Shown: positions 17,923-26,924, counted from the stretch's first letter. The stretch: 64,000 bases of DNA from Flavisolibacter longurius (GCA_014163555.1 JACJGO010000003.1:124001-188000), one strand, 5' to 3'. Numbers and translations are program-made. Notes: a model not told the origin generated them from the letters alone.

Positions 17923-19662
17923 TTGAAGCGTGCAAAACATATAATTCTTTTTTTGGCACTCTTCCCTTTTCTCACCACTGCCCAACCTTTTTATACCAAA
18001 GGCGCAGTAAAAGACCAGGAGGGAGGTCCCCTACAGAATGTAACACTCCTGTTGCACAGCAGCGGCTATATCTATCGCACCGGAAAGGACGGTGGTTTTG
18101 GAATTCCCATTCCGCAAAAAACAGACACGCTAACCATATTCCGCGAGGGTTATGAAAAAGAAAAACGGCCCATCTATGGTGATCGCTTTAACGAGATTGT
18201 GCTGAAAAAGACTATTGTTATTAAAAGCGTGGCGCCTAACCGACTGGCTTCTGTTATCCAGAACATGCCCCGGGAAGACTGGGAGCTTCAGGTTACCGGA
18301 AATGAATCCTACGCCAGTATAGTTGAAAACGAATTTATCAATGCCGGCAAGAATCCTTCAACAGGTATTACGCTGAATGTGGACCGATCCTCGTACAGTA
18401 ACATCCGGCGCTTTTTGACACTCAGTTCGCCTGTTCCGAAAGATGCCGTTCGCATTGAGGAAATGCTGAACTACTTCAACCTTTCCTATACAGAACCAAA
18501 GGAGGGAAAAACGTTCGAGATCAATACCACGCTGACCGATTGTCCCTGGAACAAGGCCAATGCCTTGCTTTTTGCACAAATAAATTCCAAAAAAATTCAG
18601 CTTGATAACCTGCCGCAAAGTCATCTTGTTTTCCTCATCGATGTTTCGGGTTCTATGGATCTGCCGCACCGGTTACCATTGCTGAAAAGCGGATTCAAAG
18701 CCCTTGTCAATAACTTACGGAACGAAGACACGGTTTCTATTGTAGTGTATGGAGGGACGGTTGGCATTGCGTTGTTCCCCACTAGCGGAGGCGAAAAAGA
18801 AAAAATTCTCCACACAATCGACAGTCTCCAGCCGGGAGGTTCCACACCAGGGGAGTCGGGCATTAAACTGGCGTACAGCCTGGCAAGAGCCCATTTTATA
18901 AAAGGCGGTAACAACCGGGTGATCCTGGCTACCGACGGTGATTTCAACGTAGGACTGAAAAAGGAAGAAGAGTTGGAAGAAATGATCGTTGCCCAGCGAA
19001 AGGACGGGATCTATCTTACCTGCCTGGGCGTGGGGATGGGTAACTACAAAGACTCCAAAATTCAAACCCTGGCACAACGGGGGAATGGCAATTTTGCGTA
19101 CCTGGACAGTTATGCCGAAGTAGAAAAAGTACTGCTGAAGGAGTTCATGCAAATGCTGTACACGGTTGCGGACGATGCTTATTTAACGGTCAGTTTTAAT
19201 CCGCGCTATGTAAAAGAATACCGGTTGATTGGCTTTGAAAACAAGGCAACCGCCATTGGCGACAGGTCGGCCAGCCTGGAAGGTGGCGAAATTGGCTCTG
19301 CGTATTCGGTGCAGGCTGTGTTTGAGATTGTACCCGCCACCATCCTGCAAAAGCAGCTTATTGACCCGGCGCAGTTTACCCTTCGCTATAAAAATAGTGG
19401 CAACAATACCCAATGCGAAATGACTGAGCAACCACACCTGTTTTATACCCAGTTTGACCAGTTGACAGCGCAGCAGAAATTTGCCACGGCGGTGGTTTGG
19501 TTTGGCTCCCTGTTACGGGATTCTAAATATGTAAAAAGCAACGCCTGGAACGAGATCATCAACCTGGCAAAGCTTTCCGCTGAAAAAACGAATTATTCGC
19601 AAGTCGAATTTTTAAAGCTGGTAGAAGAGGCCAAGCGCCTCTATGGGAAGAAAAGAAAATGA
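17923..19662 (+). CDS. Exported von Willebrand factor A protein (YfbK-like)
   Basis: 579 residues, apparently starting at TTG 17923: no ATG lies upstream in frame before the hpt stop, and a signal peptide (HIILFLALFPFLTTAQ) begins right there. A carboxypeptidase-regulatory-like domain covers about 25-95. A YfbK-type N-terminal block (VDRSSYSNIRRFL) follows, then the VWA domain from about 225 with the MIDAS motif DVSGSMD, and a C-terminal YfbK region. VWA domains bind protein partners through a metal ion. The protein should be periplasmic or surface-attached. The fusion of a CarboxypepD_reg-like domain to YfbK is seen in Bacteroidota. Function is unknown. Confidence 0.88.
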   Translation: MKRAKHIILFLALFPFLTTAQPFYTKGAVKDQEGGPLQNVTLLLHSSGYIYRTGKDGGFGIPIPQKTDTLTIFREGYEKEKRPIYGDRFNEIVLKKTIVIKSVAPNRLASVIQNMPREDWELQVTGNESYASIVENEFINAGKNPSTGITLNVDRSSYSNIRRFLTLSSPVPKDAVRIEEMLNYFNLSYTEPKEGKTFEINTTLTDCPWNKANALLFAQINSKKIQLDNLPQSHLVFLIDVSGSMDLPHRLPLLKSGFKALVNNLRNEDTVSIVVYGGTVGIALFPTSGGEKEKILHTIDSLQPGGSTPGESGIKLAYSLARAHFIKGGNNRVILATDGDFNVGLKKEEELEEMIVAQRKDGIYLTCLGVGMGNYKDSKIQTLAQRGNGNFAYLDSYAEVEKVLLKEFMQMLYTVADDAYLTVSFNPRYVKEYRLIGFENKATAIGDRSASLEGGEIGSAYSVQAVFEIVPATILQKQLIDPAQFTLRYKNSGNNTQCEMTEQPHLFYTQFDQLTAQQKFATAVVWFGSLLRDSKYVKSNAWNEIINLAKLSAEKTNYSQVEFLKLVEEAKRLYGKKRK

Positions 19663-19665
19663 GGA

Positions 19666-19739
19666 GCGTCAAACATGATACGTCAAACGTGAAACAGGGA
19701 ATCACTAATTCATAGGATTCCCTGTTTCGCATCTCACGT
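19666..19739. repeat. Phased inverted array A (7-bp period), VWA/dnaJ convergent gap
   Basis: Left arm: five in-phase heptamers at 19666-19700 (GCGTCAA, ACATGAT, ACGTCAA, ACGTGAA, ACAGGGA). Right arm: inverted heptamers at 19719-19739 (TCCCTGT, TTCGCAT, CTCACGT). The core is a 13-base perfect stem (19691-19703 with 19716-19728), 12-base loop. The array begins three bases after the VWA stop and ends in the dnaJ stop codon. It probably terminates both transcripts. Confidence 0.75.
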
Positions 19740-20896
19740 TAAGAGAACATCTCACGCATTTTATCAAAGAATGATTTTTCGTTTTTGTCCGGAGCCGGAT
19801 GGAAGTTGGGTGAATTACTCAATTTCTCCAACATTGCTTTTTCTTCGGAAGAAACATGTTGCGGTGTCCACACATTTACATGCACCAGTTGGTCTCCTTT
19901 TTCGTAGCTGTTTACGGCCGGAAAACCTTTCCCTTTGAGGCGAAAGATTTTACCGCTTTGCGTACCCGGCGGGATCTTGATCTTGGCACGCCCGTCGATG
20001 GTAGGCACTTCCAGGCTGGTTCCAAATACCGCGTCGGGGAAGGAAATATGCAGTTCAAACACAGCATTCAGGCCTTCGCGTTGCAATTCCTTATGGGCTT
20101 CTTCTTCTATCAGGATGATGAGGTCACCCGGCATGCCGCCACGTTCGCCTGCATTGCCTTTACCACTGATGTTTAATTGCATGCCTTCCTGCACACCGGC
20201 CGGGATATCAATGGTCACGGTTTCTTCGCCATACACACGGCCGTCGCCTTTACAGGCGCCGCATTTGGCGGTGATCTGCGTGCCTTCGCCATTACACGTC
20301 GGACAGGTCGTCACGGTTTGCATCTGGCCTAAAAACGTATTGGTTACACGCCGAACCTGGCCGCTGCCACCGCAGGTGCCGCAGGTTTGTACGCTGCCTT
20401 TGTCCTTTGCCCCGCTGCCGCTACAGGTACCGCAGGGAACGTATTTTTTAACCTTGATGTTTTTGGTAACGCCTTTGGCGATCTCCTCGAAGGTGAGCTT
20501 CAACTTGATACGCAGGTTGCTGCCCCGTACACCACGGGCACGCTGACCACCACCCCCACCACCTCTGCGGCCGCCACCGTTAAAGAAGGATCCGAAAATA
20601 TCTTCCCCGAAGATGTCGCCAAACTGGCTGAAGATATCTTCCATGTTTCCATGGCCGGCACGTCCGTTACCGCTTACACCGGCATGACCAAAGCGGTCGT
20701 ATTGCGAACGTTTGTCCGTATCGCTCAATACTTCGTAGGCTTCCGCCGCTTCCTTAAATTTTTCCTCGGCTGTTTTGTCTCCGGGGTTACGGTCGGGGTG
20801 ATATTGCATGGCAACCTTGCGGTACGCTTTTTTGATCTCGTCCGCGGGGGCGCCTTTGCTGACCCCTAATACTTCGTAATAATCTCTTTTTGACAT
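19739..20896 (-). CDS. dnaJ: Molecular chaperone DnaJ
   Basis: 385 residues with the full type I layout: J domain (HPD at residues 33-35), glycine-rich linker (about 95-125), four CxxCxGxG zinc repeats ([32 protein letters not shown], about 155-230) and the C-terminal substrate-binding domains. It delivers unfolded clients to DnaK and stimulates its ATPase. It lies 209 bases downstream of grpE on the same strand; dnaK is not in the window. The gap between the two genes holds repeat array B. Confidence 0.97.
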   Translation of the reverse strand: MSKRDYYEVLGVSKGAPADEIKKAYRKVAMQYHPDRNPGDKTAEEKFKEAAEAYEVLSDTDKRSQYDRFGHAGVSGNGRAGHGNMEDIFSQFGDIFGEDIFGSFFNGGGRRGGGGGGQRARGVRGSNLRIKLKLTFEEIAKGVTKNIKVKKYVPCGTCSGSGAKDKGSVQTCGTCGGSGQVRRVTNTFLGQMQTVTTCPTCNGEGTQITAKCGACKGDGRVYGEETVTIDIPAGVQEGMQLNISGKGNAGERGGMPGDLIILIEEEAHKELQREGLNAVFELHISFPDAVFGTSLEVPTIDGRAKIKIPPGTQSGKIFRLKGKGFPAVNSYEKGDQLVHVNVWTPQHVSSEEKAMLEKLSNSPNFHPAPDKNEKSFFDKMREMFS

Positions 20897-20904
20897 TTTC
20901 GATT

Positions 20905-21046
20905 TGAAAATTTGAAAATGTGAAAATTTGAAAATGCATTTTTAATTCAAACTCTCACTACTGGTTGATTGCTATTGTAAGGCAATTAGAAGCTGCGTCC
21001 GATGGCCTTTAACCATTTTACACATTTTCATATTTGCACATTTTCG
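20905..21046. repeat. Phased inverted array B (8-bp period) between grpE and dnaJ
   Basis: Left arm: four perfect tandem octamers TGAAAATT/TGAAAATG alternating at 20905-20936. Right arm: three inverted, degenerate octamers at 21023-21046 (CATTTTCA, TATTTGCA, CATTTTCG). The 86-base spacer has no gene. It lies in the grpE-dnaJ intergenic transcript. Confidence 0.75.
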
Positions 21047-21105
21047 CATTATTTTCTTTTAAAGAACTTCTTGATGGATTGAAAACCGCTGGTTTTCGCA
21101 TTCCT

Positions 21106-21669
21106 TCACCGGCCTACGACCACTTTGGCGTGGCGGATAATCTTTTCGCTTAGGTAATAACCTTTTTGCACTTCGGCCACCACTTTTCCCTGCATTTCTT
21201 CACCCGCATCAATTTCGGTTACCGCTTCGTGCAGGTCCGGGTCAAACGGAGTGCCGACAACGTTCATCGGCTTCAGCCCCCTGGCAGTAAGAATATTGCG
21301 AAACTTGCTGAACACCAGTTGGGTGCCTTCTTTTACCGTTGTTATGTCTTCAGTTTTGGCCATTTGCTCCAGGGCCCTGTCACTATCGTCCAACACGTCC
21401 AGCAGGTCGGTGATGATGTCTTTACCGGCTGTCTGAATCAGTTCCACCCGCTCTTTGGCCGTGCGGCGGCGAAAGTTATCAAACTCCGCTGCTTGGCGCA
21501 GGTACTTATCGTTGAGTTGTGCAATTTGTTCTTTCAGGGCTTCTGTTTCCGGTTCTTCCGTTACAGGCTCGTTTAAATGCTGGTTGCCATCAATGTTTTC
21601 ATCGGCGTTGATGTTAAAATCCTTGTTCTCCGTTTCCATGGGATTGTCCTGCATTTCCTGTTTGTTCAT
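21106..21669 (-). CDS. grpE: Nucleotide exchange factor GrpE
   Basis: 187 residues from the ATG at 21669; an upstream TTG would add two residues only. An acidic, disordered N-terminus (about 1-45) leads into the long dimerisation coiled coil (QLNDKYLRQAAEFDNFRRRTAKE) and the C-terminal beta domain with LHEAVTEI and GYYLSEKIIRHAKVVVG. GrpE releases ADP from DnaK. It is upstream of dnaJ on the same strand and has a promoter plus an operator-like dyad in front. Confidence 0.95.
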   Translation of the reverse strand: MNKQEMQDNPMETENKDFNINADENIDGNQHLNEPVTEEPETEALKEQIAQLNDKYLRQAAEFDNFRRRTAKERVELIQTAGKDIITDLLDVLDDSDRALEQMAKTEDITTVKEGTQLVFSKFRNILTARGLKPMNVVGTPFDPDLHEAVTEIDAGEEMQGKVVAEVQKGYYLSEKIIRHAKVVVGR

Positions 21670-21688
21670 GGTCAAAAAAATTAGAGTG

Positions 21689-21716
21689 CAAAGGTAAGTT
21701 TCAAGAACGTTGCCAA
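21689..21716 (-). promoter_or_regulatory. Promoter of grpE
   Basis: On the minus strand TTG (21716-21714) and TACCTTTG (21696-21689), a perfect -7 element with a rather short 17-base spacer, ending 19 bases before the ATG. Confidence 0.5.
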
Positions 21717-21726
21717 TGCCTAAGAA

Positions 21727-21743
21727 AAGGACAAAATGTCCTT
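21727..21743. promoter_or_regulatory. Operator-like dyad upstream of the grpE promoter
   Basis: Perfect seven-base inverted repeat AAGGACA-AAA-TGTCCTT, about 10 bases upstream of the -33 element of grpE. It is not CIRCE. The binding protein is unknown. Confidence 0.4.
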
Positions 21744-21766
21744 CCCAATACGTTATTAGGCCAGTG

Positions 21767-21910
21767 TGATAATTTGATAATGAATAGTAACTGCCAACTG
21801 GGCTGTGAGTGGCAGTTATCTTAATTTATCACTTAATAGGTGACATTCATTACTTGTAAAACGGTTCGTTTATTATCACATTATCAGATTATCGAATTGG
21901 CACATTGATG
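21767..21910. repeat. Phased inverted array C (8-bp period), grpE/methyltransferase divergent gap
   Basis: Left arm: TGATAATT, TGATAATG in tandem at 21767-21782. Right arm: inverted octamers TATTATCA, CATTATCA, GATTATCG at 21871-21894, then two weaker units up to 21910. The spacer is 88 bases and contains a further small hairpin, AACTGCCA/TGGCAGTT near 21789-21819. Confidence 0.65.
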
Positions 21911-21922
21911 TAGCTTGCGCCT

Positions 21923-23098
21923 ATGAAAAAAGTTCACCTGAAGCGGAAGATTGCCCAACGTATTGCCGGAGGGCATCCCTGGATTTTTGCCAACGAAGTG
22001 GAAAAAGTGGAAGGAGAACCTGTTGCCGGGGATACTGTGGAGGTTTATTTTTTCGACGGAAAGTTTGCGGGAAAGGGTTATTTCAACCCGCAATCGCAGA
22101 TCATGGTGCGCCTGCTGACCTGGGATAAAAAGACAGAAATCAACGAGGCTTTTTTCATTCAAAAAATAAAAGAATGCTGGGAGTATAAAAAGCAGATTGG
22201 TTACGCGGAAAACTGCCGCCTTGTCTTTGGCGAAGCCGACGGCCTGCCACAACTGATCATCGATAAGTTCAACGATTATTATGTTATCCAAACCTTGGCG
22301 CTGGGTATTGACGTATGGAAGCCGGCCCTGGTAAAAGCGCTCCAAACCGTTTTTAGCCCCAAAGGCATTTATGAACGAAACGACGTGCCGGTTCGGGAAC
22401 TGGAAGGCCTTCCGCAGCAAAAAGGTTTTTTGTCAGACCCCTTTGATACAAAAATTATCATCAATGAAAATGGCCTGAAATTTCATGTGGATTTGGAAGC
22501 AGGCCAAAAGACAGGCTATTTCCTCGACCAGCAGGACAATCGCCGGGCCATTCAGCACATTGTAAAAGGTGCCGATGTTCTGGGTGCATTCACCTATACC
22601 GGTACGTTCGAAATTCATGCTGCGCATTACGGCGCTAAGTCCGTGCTGGGAATTGATATTTCGGAAAATGCCGTTGCGCAGGCCAACCGGAATGCAGAGC
22701 TAAACGGCTTGCAAAACATCGTAAAATTTGAAACTGCCAATGCTTTTGATGTGCTGAAGCAGTGGGGCAAGGAAGAAGGGCGTCGCTACGATGTGGTGAT
22801 GCTGGATCCGCCGGCCTTCACCAAAAGCCGGGCAAATATTCAAAAAGCCATAACCGGTTACAAAGAAATCAACCTGCGCGGCATGAAGCTGGTGAAGCCG
22901 GGAGGTTTTTTGGTGACGTCAAGCTGTACCAACCTGGTGCAACCTGACCTGTTCCTGCAGATCATTGATATGGCTGCAAAAGATGCCCGCCGCAAACTTC
23001 GCCAGGTAACCTTCCAGGCCCAGTCATCCGATCACCCCATTATCTGGAACATGGAGAACACAAATTATTTGAAGTTTTTGATTGTGCAGGCGGTCTAA
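21923..23098 (+). CDS. Class I SAM-dependent rRNA methyltransferase (RlmI/COG1092 type)
   Basis: 391 residues. An N-terminal PUA-like RNA-binding domain (about 1-75; RIAGGHPWIFANEVEK) is followed by a bridging domain and a Rossmann methyltransferase domain. Motif I is VLGAFTYTGTFEIHAAHYGA (about 219-238) and motif IV LDPPAFTKSR (about 295-304). E. coli RlmI makes m5C1962 in 23S rRNA; whether this orthologue has the same site is inference. The gene is divergent from grpE and convergent with a T9SS-sorted protein. Confidence 0.88.
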   Translation: MKKVHLKRKIAQRIAGGHPWIFANEVEKVEGEPVAGDTVEVYFFDGKFAGKGYFNPQSQIMVRLLTWDKKTEINEAFFIQKIKECWEYKKQIGYAENCRLVFGEADGLPQLIIDKFNDYYVIQTLALGIDVWKPALVKALQTVFSPKGIYERNDVPVRELEGLPQQKGFLSDPFDTKIIINENGLKFHVDLEAGQKTGYFLDQQDNRRAIQHIVKGADVLGAFTYTGTFEIHAAHYGAKSVLGIDISENAVAQANRNAELNGLQNIVKFETANAFDVLKQWGKEEGRRYDVVMLDPPAFTKSRANIQKAITGYKEINLRGMKLVKPGGFLVTSSCTNLVQPDLFLQIIDMAAKDARRKLRQVTFQAQSSDHPIIWNMENTNYLKFLIVQAV

Positions 23099-23229
23099 TC
23101 TGCACCATGATTTGGGTGGGATAATGGGATTTATAAAATAAAAGAGTCGTTCTTATTGGAACGACTCTTTTTGTATAGAAAGAAATTAATCTTGTAAATC
23201 TTAAACATCCACCCAAATCATGGTGCAGA
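23099..23229. repeat. Inverted array G (21-base perfect arms, about 9-bp period) enclosing a terminator
   Basis: Arms 23099-23119 and 23209-23229 are perfect reverse complements of 21 bases. Their inner flanks continue as degenerate units about 9 bases long containing ATTT or AAAT. The left arm starts on the base after the methyltransferase stop codon and the right arm ends two bases before the stop codon of the convergent gene, so the structure fills the intergenic gap. Confidence 0.8.
23141..23175. terminator. Bidirectional intrinsic terminator
   Basis: Twelve-base perfect stem AAAGAGTCGTTC (23141-23152) / GAACGACTCTTT (23159-23170), six-base loop, with T residues on the 3' side of both strands. 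It lies between two convergent genes. Confidence 0.85.
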
Positions 23230-23230
23230 C

Positions 23231-23575
23231 TTATTTCGCTACCTGGAATTTACCTGATTCGACCATGCGGCCGCCTTTGTCGCGGAGCTGGTAAATGTAA
23301 ATACCGCGGCTGAATTCGGAGAGGTTGACACTCATACGCTCAGGAATGTTGACCTGCTCGTACGCTTTGCGGCCCAGAATAGCATTAAAAATCTGGAGCG
23401 AATATCCTTTTTCGTAATCTTTTTGAAAGTCGAAATTGATGACCGATGTTGCCGGGTTGGGATAAAAACGGACAATAGACGACTGAACACCCGTTAGCGG
23501 AAGCGGCCTTGTTTGAGCCTGTGAGGAAACGGTTGATACAAGATATATGGATAGTATAAGTAAAAGTCTCTTCAA
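23231..23575 (-). CDS. Minimal exported protein with a type IX secretion sorting domain
   Basis: 114 residues: signal peptide (LLLILSIYLVSTVSSQAQ), then directly a Por secretion C-terminal sorting domain (type A) covering about 35-114: RFYPNPATSVINFDF, LQIFNAILGRKAYEQ, LSEFSRGIYIYQLRDKGG and a GKFQV end. There is almost no cargo between signal and sorting domain, which is unusual because the domain normally rides on a large secreted protein. It may be a remnant of a longer protein or a genuine small surface protein. It is convergent with the methyltransferase gene. Confidence 0.85.
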   Translation of the reverse strand: MKRLLLILSIYLVSTVSSQAQTRPLPLTGVQSSIVRFYPNPATSVINFDFQKDYEKGYSLQIFNAILGRKAYEQVNIPERMSVNLSEFSRGIYIYQLRDKGGRMVESGKFQVAK

Positions 23576-23667
23576 ATAATTATCAGTTTAAATGTAACCA
23601 GGTACAATAATACTCCCTTTTCTTAAAAAAGCAAAGTACTTGCCGAAAAATCGCAATAAAATGTAAA

Positions 23668-24141
23668 CTACGTCGTTAAGCCTGCTAATATTTCCTTAAT
23701 GGCCATAAAATCGGGCTGTTCGCCTGCATTTTCAAGCACCTCTACATACTGAACAATTCCATCTTTATCAATGATGAATGCCGACCGCTTGGAAACACCC
23801 TGCATGCCAAAGCCCCATTCTTCATAAATCGAATCATAGGTGCGGGAAACCTCTTTATTAAAATCGCTGAGAAGGGTAAAATTCAGACCCTGTTCCTCCT
23901 TAAATTTTTTCAGGGAATGCAGGGAGTCTACAGAAATGCCAAACGGAACGGCGTTGAGGGATTCATAGAGTTTATAATTATCCCGAACGGAACACAGTTC
24001 GGCGGTGCAAACCGATGTAAAGGCCAGCGGGAAAAACAGCAGCAGAACCGTTTTCCCTTTTTGTGCTGATAAGGTAACGGGCTGTTTGTTGGTATCGTAT
24101 AAAGTGAAATCCGGTGCGGGTTGTCCAATCTGAATCGCCAT
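23668..24141 (-). CDS. Peroxiredoxin, Bcp/PrxQ-like
   Basis: 157 residues, thioredoxin fold. The peroxidatic cysteine is C45 in PLAFTSVC, and a second cysteine five residues later (C50, CTAELC) fits the resolving position of atypical PrxQ/Bcp enzymes. It reduces hydrogen peroxide and organic peroxides with thioredoxin. It lies downstream of oxyR on the same strand (60 bases between them), beside catalase, so it is probably in the OxyR regulon. Confidence 0.9.
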   Translation of the reverse strand: MAIQIGQPAPDFTLYDTNKQPVTLSAQKGKTVLLLFFPLAFTSVCTAELCSVRDNYKLYESLNAVPFGISVDSLHSLKKFKEEQGLNFTLLSDFNKEVSRTYDSIYEEWGFGMQGVSKRSAFIIDKDGIVQYVEVLENAGEQPDFMAIKEILAGLTT

Positions 24142-24183
24142 AGTATTGATTTATCGTAAAAACATTTCTTTCGCAGATAGGTT

Positions 24184-24191
24184 CAAAAATA
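24184..24191 (-). promoter_or_regulatory. -7 promoter element of the peroxiredoxin gene
   Basis: TATTTTTG on the minus strand is a perfect TAnnTTTG, 42 bases upstream of the ATG. No TTG at the expected distance. Confidence 0.4.
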
Positions 24192-24201
24192 GGTCCACGC
24201 T

Positions 24202-25140
24202 TCAGAAAATGGAAATAACATCCGTTTCCCCTTTTCCCTTCAGGTGTGGTTTTACCGCTTTTAAAATTTCTGTTTCCAGCAGGTGCAACAATCCTTTTTT
24301 CACAAAGTGCCGGTAGGTTACAAGACTGATCTCCCGTACAGGGACGGGTGGCTTAAAATGACGCAGCCGCTCCGTTTTTTCCCCGGAAAAACGAAGCGTA
24401 GCCAGGTTAGGTACAATGGTGATGCCCCCATTCATTTCCGTGATCTGAAGCAGGCTTTCAATGGATCCTGTTTCGTAATCGAGGTGGTGAACGATGGCCT
24501 GCTGCTTTTGAATTTCGCAAAGATTAAGAACCTGTGAGCGCAAACAATGCCCTTCTTCTAGGAGCCATAGTTTGCTGATATCAATGTCTTCCGCCAGGAT
24601 ATATTTTTTCTTCAGGCTTTTGTTCTCTTCCGAAACATACACTTTGAACTCTTCGTAAAAAAGATGCTTTTCCAAAAAACCTTTCTCTGACAGGGGCGTG
24701 GCCATAATGCCTACATCCAGCTTGTCGGATGCCAGCAGTTGCAGCAGGTGCTCGGTGGTTTGTTCAACAATCCGGAGTTTGATCGAAGAATATTTTTTTA
24801 AAAATTCGGTCAGGAAAAGAGGTAACAGGTAAGGCGCAAGCGTGGGGATAATACCAATCCGTAATTCGCCCTGCAGGCCGGTTTTGGCGGACTTGGATAG
24901 CTGTTTTAAAACACCGGTTTCCCGCAATACCACCCGGGCTTGTTCGATGATGGTTTTTCCTACCTCTGTAGGAACCACAGGTTGTTTGCTGCGGTCGAAA
25001 ATGACTACATCCAGTTCCTGTTCCAACTTCTTGATCATCATGCTCAGGGTTGCCTGGGTCACATAGCAATGGTCTGCCGCTTTTTCAAAATGCCGGTGCG
25101 TATCAACGGCCACAATGTATTCGAGTTGCTGCAAGTTCAT
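24202..25140 (-). CDS. oxyR: Peroxide-sensing LysR-family regulator OxyR
   Basis: 312 residues from the ATG at 25140 (an in-frame start at 25206 would put 22 non-conserved residues before the helix-turn-helix). The LysR winged helix-turn-helix is at about 1-60. The redox pair falls at C199 and C208 in HCLRSQVLNLC, the same numbers as in E. coli OxyR. Peroxide converts the pair to a disulfide that changes DNA contacts. The gene is divergent from catalase (165-base gap) and followed by peroxiredoxin, which supports the identification. Confidence 0.94.
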   Translation of the reverse strand: MNLQQLEYIVAVDTHRHFEKAADHCYVTQATLSMMIKKLEQELDVVIFDRSKQPVVPTEVGKTIIEQARVVLRETGVLKQLSKSAKTGLQGELRIGIIPTLAPYLLPLFLTEFLKKYSSIKLRIVEQTTEHLLQLLASDKLDVGIMATPLSEKGFLEKHLFYEEFKVYVSEENKSLKKKYILAEDIDISKLWLLEEGHCLRSQVLNLCEIQKQQAIVHHLDYETGSIESLLQITEMNGGITIVPNLATLRFSGEKTERLRHFKPPVPVREISLVTYRHFVKKGLLHLLETEILKAVKPHLKGKGETDVISIF

Positions 25141-25143
25141 GTT

Positions 25144-25158
25144 ATAGATGATATCGAT
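25144..25158. promoter_or_regulatory. Possible OxyR half-operator
   Basis: The 15-mer ATAGATGATATCGAT fits the OxyR half-site ATAGntnnnanCTAT with one mismatch in the second tetramer. It lies three bases upstream of the oxyR ATG. No good second half-site is seen. Confidence 0.3.
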
Positions 25159-25198
25159 AAATGTATAGAAATATTTGTTTTTGTCTATGAAAGGAATC

Positions 25199-25214
25199 GC
25201 TGACATTTGTCAGC
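25199..25214. promoter_or_regulatory. Dyad in the oxyR-katA intergenic region
   Basis: GCTGAC-ATTT-GTCAGC, a perfect six-base inverted repeat midway between the two divergent genes. Operator or hairpin; role unknown. Confidence 0.35.
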
Positions 25215-25305
25215 AACCGCCCGGGAGAACAACGCTAACTTTTGGCGCAAACTGTCCTCTTTATTGTACAAAATTTGATGGTAGAACTATTTAAAGATTA
25301 AACGT

Positions 25306-26919
25306 ATGATCAACGAACAAAACAACGGCAATGGCCAAAATAAAAATGGCCAGAACGGGGAACCTACCTTTCTAACCACAAGGCAGGGCCATCCCGTTTA
25401 TGACAATCAAAATTTGCGTACGGTTGGGAATCGTGGTCCGGCCACGCTGGAGAACTACCAGTTCCTTGAAAAAATGTCGCACTTCGACCGCGAACGGGTT
25501 CCGGAACGGGTGGTGCACGCCAGGGGAGCCGGCGCCCACGGGGTGTTTGAAGCCTATGGAACAGTGGGAGACGAGCCCATCTCGAAATATACAAGAGCCA
25601 AGCTTTTCCAGGAAAAAGGAAAGCAGACGCCGGTGTTTGTTCGTTTTTCTACCGTAGGTCACGGCGGTCACTCGCCGGAAACCCTGCGTGACCCCCGCGG
25701 TTTTGCAGTGAAGTTTTATACCGAAGACGGCAACTGGGACCTGGTGGGCAACAACCTGAAAATATTTTTTATTCGCGATGCGATCAAGTTTCCTGACCTG
25801 ATTCATTCGCAAAAGCCCGACCCGGTCACCAACATCCAGAGCGGTGAACGCATTTTTGATTTTATTGCCAACACACCAGAATCTACCCACATGGCTACCT
25901 TCCTGTTTTCGCCCTGGGGCATTCCTGCGAACTATCGCCAGATGCAGGGATCGGGTGTGAATACCTACAAATGGGTAAACAAAGACGGCCAGGCCGTGCT
26001 GGTAAAATACCACTGGGAGCCCCTGCAGGGCATCCATAACCTTACACAGGAGCAGGCATCGGAAATCCAGGGCAAGAATTTTAATCACGCCACGCAGGAT
26101 CTTTACGAAGCCATTGAGCGGGGTGATTTCCCGCAGTGGGAATTGTTTGTACAGATCATGGAAGATAACGATCACCCGGAACTGGATTTTGATCCGCTGG
26201 ACGATACCAAGCTTTGGCCGAAAGAGCAATTCCCCTGGTTGCCTGTGGGTAAAATGACCCTGAACCGCAACCCGGTAAACTATTTTGCCGAAGTAGAACT
26301 GGCCGCATTCGGTACGGGTGTACTGGTAGATGGACTGGATTTTTCTGACGATAAAATGCTACAAGGCCGCACGTTCTCGTACTCCGATACGCAGCGTTAC
26401 CGGATTGGTACCAACTACCTGCAACTCCCGATCAATGCGCCGCGTAACAAGGTGGCTACGAATCAGCGTGACGGCCAGATGGCTTACCACCAGGACCTGG
26501 TAGAAGGTGTGAACCCGCATGTAAACTATGAACCTTCGAGCCTTGGCGGATTAAAGGAAGCACCCAAAGCCGGCAAAGACTATGAGCCGCTTTACAATGC
26601 ACGCCTGGTACGCCAGAAGATCGATCGCACCAATGACTTTAAGCAAGCAGGTGAAACCTACCGCAATTTTGAAGACTGGGAGCGGGAAGACCTGATCAAC
26701 AACCTGGTGAACACATTGGCCAATGCAGCCCCGGTTATCCAGCAAAAGATGATCGAGAACTTTACAAAGGCTGATGAAGACTACGGCCGCCGTGTGGCGG
26801 AAGGCCTCAAGAACAAGGCAAAGAATGTTGGCGAAGTGGGTGCTCCTTCCGGTGCTACAAAAACCGAAGAAGGGGTGAAACAAGCCGAGCAGGTTTCAAA
26901 AGAAGCAAAACCGTATTAA
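25306..26919 (+). CDS. katA: Monofunctional haem catalase
   Basis: 537 residues. The distal histidine is H71 in the signature [20 protein letters not shown]; the catalytic asparagine is in [11 protein letters not shown] (about residue 150); the haem-ligand tyrosine is in [14 protein letters not shown] (about residue 351). It dismutates hydrogen peroxide to water and oxygen. The N-terminal 20 residues are rich in N, G and Q, and there is a charged C-terminal tail of about 30 residues rich in E and K. It is divergent from oxyR and is very probably activated by it. Confidence 0.96.
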   Translation: MINEQNNGNGQNKNGQNGEPTFLTTRQGHPVYDNQNLRTVGNRGPATLENYQFLEKMSHFDRERVPERVVHARGAGAHGVFEAYGTVGDEPISKYTRAKLFQEKGKQTPVFVRFSTVGHGGHSPETLRDPRGFAVKFYTEDGNWDLVGNNLKIFFIRDAIKFPDLIHSQKPDPVTNIQSGERIFDFIANTPESTHMATFLFSPWGIPANYRQMQGSGVNTYKWVNKDGQAVLVKYHWEPLQGIHNLTQEQASEIQGKNFNHATQDLYEAIERGDFPQWELFVQIMEDNDHPELDFDPLDDTKLWPKEQFPWLPVGKMTLNRNPVNYFAEVELAAFGTGVLVDGLDFSDDKMLQGRTFSYSDTQRYRIGTNYLQLPINAPRNKVATNQRDGQMAYHQDLVEGVNPHVNYEPSSLGGLKEAPKAGKDYEPLYNARLVRQKIDRTNDFKQAGETYRNFEDWEREDLINNLVNTLANAAPVIQQKMIENFTKADEDYGRRVAEGLKNKAKNVGEVGAPSGATKTEEGVKQAEQVSKEAKPY

Positions 26920-26924
26920 CGGGT

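Noticed and set aside
19935-20546. 203-codon plus-strand frame over dnaJ
   Set aside because: Antisense shadow of the glycine- and cysteine-rich dnaJ sequence; residues are the mirror of its codon pattern.
21681-21690. CIRCE (HrcA) element near grpE, suggested by GAGTGC
   Set aside because: Only a partial half-site is present; the inverted partner at nine bases is missing.
23099-23229. Miniature transposable element (MITE) between two convergent genes
   Set aside because: The 21-base terminal arms look MITE-like, but there is no clear target duplication and the arms fit the phased-array class seen at other sites.
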